Positions 47,858-56,882 of a DNA stretch of 64,000 nt are shown one piece after another. The stretch comes from Kitagawia praeruptora. Taxonomy: Eukaryota > Streptophyta > Magnoliopsida > Apiales > Apiaceae. Position 1 is the stretch's first letter; the number at the start of each line of letters is the position of its first letter. The DNA lies in assembly GCA_037693485.1 (NCBI GenBank), contig CM075346.1:94780501-94844500 (forward strand), written 5' to 3'. Under the pieces are notes generated by a model. That model made no database searches. It saw only the letters and a program-made list of their open reading frames with translations, and was not told where the DNA came from. A program made the translations under genes and the position numbers.

Positions 47858-50800
47858 GTTTACTAGCTTGGAACTGTCGTGGGTTGGGCAAGTCACGAAC
47901 AGTTCGGTTTCTAAAGGAAACCATAAATTATTATAGGCCCAATATTATATTCTTGTCTGAAATGTTGGTGAAAAATAAAAGGGTTGCTGAGGTCTGTAAA
48001 AAGATAGGTTTTGCAGATTATTTTGCTGTTGATGCTCAAGGCCACGGAGGGGGGTTAGCTCTCTTCTGGAAGAATGAAGGGGGTGTCAAAATAAATAATA
48101 GTTGCAGTAATTTTATAGATTTTGAAGTTTCAAATGATCAGGTGGGCAGGTGGCGCTATACGGGTGTCTATGGTTACCCTGAAAGAAGACGGAGGTTAGA
48201 GGCTTGGGAAATGATCAGAGGATTGGCTCAGAGTTCAACTTATCCATGGTGTATTATTGGAGATTTTAATGACCTGATGTTTGATATGGAAAAGAGAGGA
48301 GGTAATAGACATCCTCGGTCTTTACTTCAAGGTTTCTCAGATACGATTGCTGAATGTGGCTTAATGGACTTGGGTTTTGAAGGGGAATGTTTCACTTGGG
48401 AGAGATGTTGGGGTACTGAGTTGTGGATTCAGGAGCGGCTTGATAGAGGTTTGGCCAATCGAGAGTGGATGGAATTTTTTCCGAACGCAACAGTTAAAGT
48501 GGTAGATGTGTCCACTTCAGACCATCTTCCGCTTTTTCTTGATCTTAATAAAAAAGTGTATGTTCCAAAGGGGAAGCGGTTTAGGTTTGAGAACATTTGG
48601 ATCCGAGAGAAAGATTGTTTTAATGTAGTCAACAGTTGTTGGATGGATATGGAGAGGGGGGATATAATGCAGAAATTGGCTAAGTGTTGTGTGAAACTCG
48701 AAGAGTGGGGTGGGGGTTTAGTTAAAGAAATGCGCGAGGATTTGAAGCTGTATAGAAATCAGATGAGACGGTATCGAGCGAGAAGGGATGTTGTGGGTCT
48801 TAAGTTATACAGGGAGGCTAGATGGAATTTTCTCCGCTTACTTGAAAAGCAGGAAGTCTTTTGGCAATAGCGATCAAAACAGTTCTGGCTTGCAGAGGGA
48901 GATGAAAATTCACGATTCTTCCATAGCTATGCCTCGAAACGAAAGAAGAATAATAGTATTGCAGGTCTGATGGATTCAAATGGAGAATGGAAGGAAGAAA
49001 AGGATGATGTGCAGAAGATAATTGTGGATTATTTCTCGACATTGTTTCAATCTTCATTGACAGATGGGAGATTGTCAGGTGGAGAGAAGTTGTTGTCTGT
49101 TTCAGCAGAGCAAAATCACAATTTAATGGTGCCAGTGAACGAAGAGGAAGTGAAAGCAGCAGTTTTTGCTATGCACCCAAGTAAGTCGCCTGGTTTAGAT
49201 GGTCTCAACCCTGCGTTTTTCCAGACATACTGGAGTATTGTGGGAAAAGACATTGTGGAGTTTTGTAAGTCTTTTTTTCAAACTGGAGAACTGCCAAGGG
49301 GTGTAAATGCTACTCTTGTTTGTTTGATTCCGAAAGTGCAACAACCACAGTACATGACAGAACTGAGGCCTATATCGTTGAGCAATGTGCTTATGCGAAT
49401 TTTGTCGAAAGTTATGACAAATCGGTTGAAACCTTGTTTAAATTCGATTATTTCGGATAAACAGAGTGCTTTTATGGAAGGGCATCTTCTTACGGATAAT
49501 GCACTGGTTGCATATGAAGTAAATCATTATATTCGGAAAAAAACTCAAGGAAAATATGGAATTGCAGGTCTTAAAATTGATATCTCGAAGGCCTATGACC
49601 GACTTGAGTGGAGTTTCATAAAAAATATGTTGATTAAATTTGGTTTTCATACTTCTTGGATTGCCCGGGTTATGGTATGTATTAAAACTATTTCTTATAG
49701 TTTTTTGCATAACGGAGAAGTCTTTGGAGAGATTATTCCACAACGTGGAATACGTCAGGGCGATCCTATTTCTTCTTATATATACATTATCTGTGCGGAA
49801 GGTCTGAGTGCGATTATTAATCGCAATGAGAGTGTTGGGCTAGTTCATGGTTGTACAATAGCTCGAGGTGCGCCTTCTATATCGCATCTCTTATTTGCGG
49901 ATGACTGTTATCTGTTTTTTCGAGCTACGAAAGTGGAAACAAGAATTATGAAAGGTATCCTATCTAGATATGAAGCTTTGTCTGGTCAATCTGTTAATTA
50001 TGCTAAGTCGAATGTCACTTTTAGTCCAAACACACTTCGTGTGAACAAAATGGATGTTTGTGAGGTGCTTTCAGTTAATGAAGTTGATGTGCCTGGTAAG
50101 TATTTAGGCATGCCTATGTTTGTAGGGCGAAAGAAGAATGGAGTGTTTGGTTTCTTGGTTGATCGAGTAGCAAACAAATTGCAAGGGTGGAACAATGTAT
50201 CGATGTCTAAGGGTGGAAAATTGACTCTTTTGAAAACTGCAGCCCAGGCCATTCCGAACTTCTGGATGAGCCTCTTTTTAATTCCTGCTAGCATATGTGA
50301 ATCGATTGAGAAGAAAATGAATGGATTTTGGTGGGGGCAAGGTGCAAGTAATCGGGGGATAAGGTGGATGGCGTGGGATAGACTTTGTGTTTCAAAATTT
50401 TGTGGAGGTTTGGGGGTGAGAAACTTAAGTCAGTTTAATACAGCAATGTTATCGAAGCAAGGATGGCGACTTTTAACAGATGTAAACCCCTTGGTCTCTA
50501 AATTAATGAAAGCGAGGTATTTTCCAAACACAGACTTTCTGAACGCGGAATTGGGGGGAATCCAAGCTATATGTGGCGGAGCATTTTATCTGCTAAAGAT
50601 GCAATTAAACAGGGTTGTCGAAGGCGAATTGGGGATGGAGCTAGTACTAAGGTTTGGAAGGTACCCTGGTTACCATGTGAGGCTAATGGTTGTATTACTA
50701 GGGAGCTGATGCCTGAACTTTGTGATATTAATGTTCAGAATTTAATGGGCATTAATAAGGGTGCTTGGGATGATGATGTGCTGAATGATTTGTTTAATGA

Positions 50801-51801
50801 TCGTGATAGACAGTTGATTCGTCGAATACCAATACCAGGTCGGAGTAGGTGTGATTCTTGATTTTGGATGCTAGATGCTAATGGTTAGTTTATAGTTCGA
50901 AGTGTGTATAAACAGCTGCAGGGGTCGTTTGACATGCAAAATAAGAGCTTTTGGCATCGTCTATGGTCCCTAAAAATACCAAGTAAGGTTGCTTGTTTTT
51001 TGTGGCGTGTTTGCAGGGGTGTTTTGCCAACGTTAATGGCACTGTTGGCAAAACATGTTCAGGTTAATGTGGTTTGCCCATGGTGTTATATGGATAGTGA
51101 AAGTGATGTGCATATTTTGTTTGAGTGCGATTTTGCCAGGACTGTTTGGGCCATGACTGGTTTACAAAATTATGTGTTAAGACGTGTTAATGAGTCTTGT
51201 TTTGATATCCTTGTTCGAGTTTTCCAGGTGGTTACGAGAGATCAGTGTGCCATGATTGGGATGGTATGTTGGAGTTTGTGGAATCGAAGGAACAAGTGGG
51301 TGTGGGAACGAGTTAATGGGTCAGCTTTTGGTACTAAAGCTGCAGCTGTGAACTTGTTGGCGGAATGGAGACGAGCTCGTGGAGTAGATGTTAGTCGAAG
51401 GCCACGGGTTGAAAGTGAATGTATGGGCTGGTCATTTTATTCGTGCGAGAGTTAGCCGTGTAGCTGGGAATTGGCAACCTCGCGAGGCTGAAGCTTTGAG
51501 TTTGAAGGAGGCGTTGTCGTGGGTCAAAGAACTTAATTATGATTACTATGTCTTTGAGTCTGATTCGAAGCAGTTAGTTGATGCGTGTAATGGCCAAGAA
51601 GGAGAAAGCTATTTTCATACAATTGTGTCGGATTGTGTTGATTTATGTAAGCACTTTAACCATGTGCTAGTTCAGTTTGTTCGTAGGTCTGCGAATGGCG
51701 TAGCACACTTATTAGCTACTCATTCTATGTCTGACCCGAGGGAGTGGGATGTTCACCCTCCCGAGTTTATTCATCATGTACTGAGTTCAGATATTATTTA
51801 A
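47854..51801 (+). pseudogene. LINE ORF2 (endonuclease, reverse transcriptase, RNase H)
   Basis: The APE-type endonuclease (WNCRGLG, SEM, GDFND, SDHLPLF) spans 47854 to about 48550. TAG at 48868 precedes RSKQFWLAEGDENSRFFH. RT covers roughly 49130-50250, with SPGLDGLNPAFF, LIPKV, RPISLSNV, GLKIDISKAYDRLEW, QRGIRQGDPIS and the FADD catalytic motif. A frameshift lies near 50560, with stops at 50859 (TGA) and 50886 (TAG). The zf-RVT finger (WSLKIPSKVACFLWR, CPWC, FEC) lies near 50960-51130. The final RNase H frame from about 51430 has AEALSLKEALSWVKEL and FESDSKQLVDAC, but the N-terminal strand with the first catalytic Asp seems to be deleted. Inactive. Confidence 0.85.
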
Positions 51802-52031
51802 GAAATGTAAGTACGTTTTTCTCAAAAAAAAGTGCATTGACCTCCGTATGAAATGCAGAAGAAAATATACTTGTTCTCGAAATGTAAAATTAGCAACAAC
51901 TTAGATATGAAACTCTTCGAAAACAGTATGAGTGCTTAATTCCTTAGAGAAATTTGTAACTTCTGTCTTGATGTTAACCTTGCTTGTAGCAATACAGTGT
52001 CCTTTTGTCTGAAGCTGCTCGACTCATTTTT

Positions 52032-53062
52032 GGGTGAAATGCCAAAATGGCACAATTTCTGATTAAAATTCTAAAAATAGCACTTCCTGAAAACACTACC
52101 CTCCAGCTCCACTAGCACATTCTGCACGCAGCTACAGTGCGCGTTCTGGAAAAACGCATTTGTAACTTGCGTTACAGGTGGAAAACGCATTTACAGCATG
52201 CGTTTTGGGGGTAAAACGCAAGTGCAGATTGCGTTTTGGATGTATAACGCATGTTCAGCTTGCTTTTTGGTCTATAACGCAAGTTTCAAGTACGTTTTCA
52301 TGAAAATGCTAGATTTGATCATTTTTTTTACACAAAAGCCTACTTTAAATGGTGACACCTTTTTTTTTATTTTGGTAAATATGTATTTGGAAACACTATT
52401 AAAAAATTTATAGTTCAAATCCCAAGTTAAAAAATTTAATTAAACAAATTGAATCCGGCGGCCTGATTTTTAAATGCTAACGCGTTTAAAAATCAGGATA
52501 AATTAGGGTTTAGGGTTTACAACCCTAAACCCTAAGTTCGTATATGGTTTATTCGTCGTTCGGAATATTTCTAAAACCCGAAATGAAATTATTGAACCCT
52601 AAAGGTTAACTGTATTGCAACCCCAAAGCAATACAGATAAAATTTAAAAATTTTAATTAAAAAAATTGAATCTGGTGGCCATTTTTAAACGCTAACGCGT
52701 TTAAAAATCAGGATAAGTTATGGTTTAGGATCCCTAAACCCTAAGTTCGTATACGGTTTATTCGTCTTTCGAAATATTTCTAAACCCAAAATGGAATTGT
52801 TGAATCACAAAGGTTAACTATTGAACCCCTAAGATAATACAAATAAAATTAAAAAATTTTAAATAAAAAATTTAAATTTAAAATTTAATAATTTAAAATT
52901 AATATTTTATTAGTTAAAGTATTAAAACGTTATTTCAGAAAAAAAAGAAAAAAAACGTGTTTAGTATATTTGAGTTAGGAAAGTGCTAGTGGAAGCTCAC
53001 TTTTCATGGAGTGCCATTTTGAACATTCAACCCTAAAATTGTGTCATTTTGGACATTTTCTC
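52032..53062. mobile_element. Mutator-like (MULE) nonautonomous element, 1031 bp
   Basis: About 30-bp terminal inverted repeats: left GGGTGAAATGCCAAAATGGC, right (inverted) GAGAAAATGTCCAAAATGAC. Flanked by a 9-bp duplication, CTCATTTTT (52023-52031) and CTCATTTTC (53063-53071), one mismatch. No transposase. Contains serial hairpins (52151-52297) and a tandem repeat of about 217 bp (starting 52449 and 52666). Confidence 0.75.
52449..52880. repeat. Two diverged tandem units of about 217 bp with telomere-like arms
   Basis: Both units start TTGAATC(C/T)GG(C/T)GGCC and share ACGCGTTTAAAAATCAGGAT and CCCTAAACCCTAAGTTCGTA. In unit 1, TTAGGGTTTAGGGTT (52503-52517) and AACCCTAAACCCTAA (52521-52535) are a perfect 15-bp inverted repeat of plant telomere-type sequence with a 3-nt loop. 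Unit 2 keeps GGTTTAGG-atc-CCTAAACC. Confidence 0.75.
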
Positions 53063-53438
53063 CTCATTTTCAAGGTCACTAAACAAGTTGAACTTCGGCC
53101 AACCCTCACTCGAACTTGTCACATTTGACTTGGTAGTACTGAACCATACGGAAGCTGAAAATCGAGATATTCATATGTAAAACACCTTGTACACTATATG
53201 ATTCACAATTTGAACGTATTACAATTTACATACCTCGCTTTTGATGATGACTTTTGCTGATTTGATTCTCTATCTCCAGCAAATACTCTGCAAGCACTTT
53301 CTTTACAGTTGAAGGAACCGAAACCAACTCCAGAAACAAAGATAGGCCATCTTTGACGCTAGAATCCCCATTCGGGAAAAGCAATAAACGCCTTGATTCG
53401 AAAGGAGAAAGAAAGTCAATAAAAGGCTTAACAAGTTA

Positions 53439-53589
53439 CTCCCCTCCGTCCCATCCATTTCTTAACATAAATTTTTCACTTACGTGGCACGCATTTTAAG
53501 GCTCAAGAAAATTTCAAAAATAAATTATGGAACTATCCTTACAATCCACCTTAAAATGCGTGCGTGCCGAACCCCCGTCCCCCAATGTT
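53439..53589. mobile_element. Truncated Stowaway MITE
   Basis: The left end CTCCCCTCCGTCCC follows TA. Internal GGCACGCATTTTAAGG and its inverted partner CCTTAAAATGCGTGCGTG match the element at 31206. The right terminal repeat is cut off at about 53589 where the TRIM begins. Confidence 0.65.
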
Positions 53590-53744
53590 ATTTATTCTAA
53601 CACTCCCCCTCACTCGAAATCCCATTTTTGGATCGGATCACGGGCGCTCATCTTTGAGCTTTGATACCATGTTAAGTAACCAACTCATCTAAAATCTTAA
53701 GGTGTTAGAGGAAGGCCCAGCCGGATCTTTATATTATTCTAACA
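53590..53744 (-). mobile_element. TRIM-like mini-retrotransposon, 75-bp LTR
   Basis: On the plus strand: an LTR remnant ending TTATTCTAACA (53602), a pyrimidine tract CTCCCCCTCAC (complement of a polypurine tract), a 67-bp internal stretch, GCTTTGATACCA (53658-53669, complement of the tRNA-iMet primer site), then a 75-bp LTR (53670-53744) with ends TGTTAAG and CTAACA. The order shows a minus-strand element with no coding. The left LTR is mostly lost. Confidence 0.6.
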
Positions 53745-55065
53745 AAAATGCAGTGCACAGAGGTGCTAGTAGTAACCATAAAAATCAATTTCCTAGTGTT
53801 ATTCTGTACATATGAGCCGGCATGAACATTTGACAATTGACAACATAACAGCGGAACACCATGATTATGTAATTACTTTGTTTATGCATGTTAACTTTGA
53901 ATATGTACTTGTGAATTGTGATCGTACAAATGGAGAGTTTCTTTTAGCTGAAATTGTTGCAGTACTACTACAATATAATGAAGATCTAACATACTGACCA
54001 TCTATGATTTCCAACAGTAAATTCCTGCGAATTAATTCTTCCAGCAGGAAATGTCCTGCGCTTTTTGGAAAACTTACAGATTTCCCAGTCAAAAGTAACT
54101 TCTTTAGGACTCCGAATATTCATCTACAAAGTCTCACCATTTCCTGTTTGCTTAACTGCATAAACTTCAACACCAAATAAACAAGAGTCATCAACAAGAC
54201 ATCCATTTGTTGCATCACTGAAAGTGTCTAATGACATCAATCTGTCGAAACCATTTTCTTTCCTTGCCCTGTGATACCGTTGAACTTGGTGTGCTGAATC
54301 ACCTTCATATAAACAAACACATGTTGATTAGTCATGCCATTTTCGCCAATTAATCAGAAGCCAGTCTCTGTAGTCTCTCCATGCATGGGCTCTTAAGTAC
54401 ACATCTTTTAGACAGCAGGTCTGGTAATCCGTTTATTTGAATGATGAAACTGCAATGGCCCTCTGTCTCGTTTTTATGTTCACGAATAAAATCACATTTT
54501 TTTATTTGACTAAATTTGGAAAAAATTGCTCACAAATAATTAACGAAAATATGAATTCTTACGCTTGCAATTTATTATTACTAGAATTAGTGAGTAAACA
54601 TCGTACCATTAATTTCAAATCGCAAGCAGAAAACCTAGCAGATTCATATTTCTCGATCTTTAAACTCAGAAGTTCCGATAAAGAATCTATTTTAATCGAG
54701 TAGTTGGCTGTATCTCGTAGATAACTGACTCCTGCTCAGAGAACGAAAAGTACATTCTAACAAATAGGTTCTTGAAACATTACATATTCTAATTAACATA
54801 AATTATGTACACTAAAATTTAATGAGCACGATGAGATAGTTTGTCGTCCTAAGTCTTTGTTTCAATTTTCGCTCACCCGGGAATTGTTAGAACGGATACA
54901 TGGATACTTAGCACTTACTCTATAAACTTGTAAGCTTAATAAGAAGAAGTACCATTTGATAAAAGTCAAAAGAAGACAATGCATGCCAAAAGTATAAATA
55001 TTACAAAATAACAAACCTTGTCCGATGTTATCAGTGACTTGATTCAGTGATCTATACTCTTCCAT

Positions 55066-55436
55066 ACTCGGATGTAACTTTATTCAGTTTTCTGCTGATT
55101 ATATGTCTTGTTGATAAATTCCCTGTATCACTGTGTAGAGAAAATATATATTGGAATATAACTACTTACAATCAGTAAAGTGGTAATTAAGTTCTATTAC
55201 TTTGCAGTTCATAGGAAGAAGTCGTTCATAAGAAGAACTGTATCAGTATACTTCATGCAAATTAATAAGTCCTCTCCATACTAGATTGTTTGGTTAGGGC
55301 TTCATTTTCAAAAATAAATCCTCCTAAGTTCATATATATATATGTTGCATTTTTACCATTCTTTTATTAATTTAAATTAGAATATTTACCAAAATTACTA
55401 CATGGTGGAGAGCGTCATAATAGCTATCAAAGTTGA
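55066..55436. other. Upstream region of MATH unit F
   Basis: No gene. The proximal part should be the old promoter of F; the GAGTGACGT word of B and C is not present in recognisable form. Ends at the Tat-type LTR; the 5-bp flank is GTTGA. Confidence 0.4.
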
Positions 55437-56347
55437 TGTTGACGGAGGAGTTTGGTAACAACAAATTTCGAGGTACGTTGCCGGAAACAAGATTTGAGAC
55501 GGTGGTTCTTTGCCGTAAAAAACGGTGGTGCACGGTGGCTTGTGGTTGCTGATTGTAATTGGTGGCTGAGATTGGTAGGGTTAGTGGTGGCTATTCAGAG
55601 CTCTCGACTTCCAACCCCCCAATCGGCCTACGTACTCTAGTATTTATAGGGATCAAGCCATACGTAGTTCTTGGAGAACAAGAAACCCAAATGGGCTCGG
55701 ATAACGGACCAGCTTCCGGAATGTTCTACTATGAGGCCTAACCACAAAGGCCCAAGGCTCATCCAGGATCTCAAGACTTCACGGATAAGGAAACTTCCCC
55801 CGTCGAGGACTAGTCCTATCCGCTACCACTATTTCTTGATTTCAAGGATGCAGGTATAGCCATGGTTTACCCCAAGTGCAGAACGCATCCCTGTCCCCCG
55901 AATGAGAAACACCCACCAGATAGCAGGACAGGTGATCCAGAGCTTTTGGGTGCAAAGTGCAGGATTACTCCGAAGTTCCCCAATGAGGACGCGCCCATTG
56001 GCTACAGGAACAGAGCTCCCAAAGCACACACCAGAAAGTCCCCATCTTTCCACCTTAGGGCGCGCCCTTAGTGTCTAAGAAGAGTCCTTATATCCAGGCA
56101 AACCCCTGGAGGCCTTCTACGACGGACATCCCCCTCCTGAGATACGACAAGAGGGAATTCTTCAATAAATCCTAAAAGAATAACATTCCAAAATGTAATT
56201 GACCCAAAGAGGGCGCGCCCTCCTATAATGGAAGGAAAGGGCGCGGCCTGATCTCAAAACCCTAATTAATCCCTAATATTCCTAAATTGAACCCCTCATT
56301 GACCCGAATCAATTTAAGAATACCCGAACCGAATTTTGGTTATAACA
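55437..56347 (-). repeat. 3' LTR of the Tat-type element, 911 bp
   Basis: Plus-strand ends TGTTGACGG and GGTTATAACA (TG...CA). Immediately right is ACTACCCCCCAATTTC, the complement of a polypurine tract. A minus-strand TATAAATA lies near 55641-55648. Several copies of the GGCGCGCC-type word are included (55985, 56057, 56209, 56237). The other LTR is outside the window, so the left end is inferred. Confidence 0.65.
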
Positions 56348-56514
56348 ACTACCCCCCAATTTCATATGAAATCAAAGATAATATATGGAATTTCTATCAA
56401 AAATTCAAAATTCCTTCAACAGTACCATAGGGTGCACCCTAACATTGGGCGTGTCCTTAGAATACCAATCGATTCAGTGGTTAACAGCTATTTTCCATTA
56501 CTTCATTTATCCTT

Positions 56515-56520
56515 TATAAA
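56515..56520 (+). promoter_or_regulatory. Candidate TATA box for the antisense extra ORF
   Basis: CTTTATAAATACC on the plus strand, about 455 bp upstream of the ORF start and outside the LTR. It would give the antisense ORF its own promoter. Confidence 0.4.
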
Positions 56521-56882
56521 TACCGACCCGTCACTACCACTTTTATTTTTCACTATTATATTTTTTTTACCAAAACCCCCCCCCCACTGGGCGATCTTCT
56601 TCCTTTCCGACGAAAATCTGACCAAATCAGTCATTTTCAGTGCTTGCTTTCCAAAAGATTTGATCGATAACTTTCAACGTACACTCCTGTTCATTTATTT
56701 CAAGTTTTGACCACATGTTCCAATAGTATTCGAAGGTTTTTTACTTCTCCTGTTCGTGTTCTTCAATTTTATCTGTATGCATGTATGTATGTATCATAGT
56801 TTGATCCACTTTTCACCCAATTCACAAGTAAAAAATGTTATTGGCTGACTATTGCCCTTCCGATGGAACAAGTATTTTACAG

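Larger units (their letters stand above)
46498..51829 (+). mobile_element. L1-type LINE, full length, broken ORFs
   Basis: Flanked by the 17-bp duplication AAGTGCATTGACCTCCG at 46481-46497 and 51830-51846, and ending in an A-run (about 51823-51831). Contains ORF1 (nucleic-acid binding) and ORF2 (endonuclease, RT, zinc finger, RNase H). Length about 5.3 kb fits a full-length plant L1. Several stops and frameshifts disable it. Confidence 0.9.
51950..55065 (-). pseudogene. MATH-domain unit F, degraded, with a MULE inserted in exon 6
   Basis: Exon 1 55017-55065 (MEEYRSLNQVTDNIGQ), exon 2 54607-54731 (125 nt, two short), exon 4 53999-54302 (304 nt), exon 5 53234-53391 (158 nt, open; LLLFPNGDSSVKDGLSLFLE) and exon 6 starting at 53154. 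Exon 3 is missing. Exon 4 has an in-frame TAG after GNGET. Exon 6 (SVWFSTTKSNVTSSSEGWPK, FNLFSDL) is split by a 1031-bp element, and its remainder at about 51950-52022 has lost one base. Intron 4 holds a Stowaway-derived piece and a TRIM. The most diverged unit of the cluster and clearly dead, yet exon lengths still match B. Confidence 0.8.

Noticed and set aside
55452..56071. Short plus- and minus-strand frames in 55452-56071 as small genes
   Set aside because: They lie inside the 3' LTR of the Tat element and lack conserved motifs.
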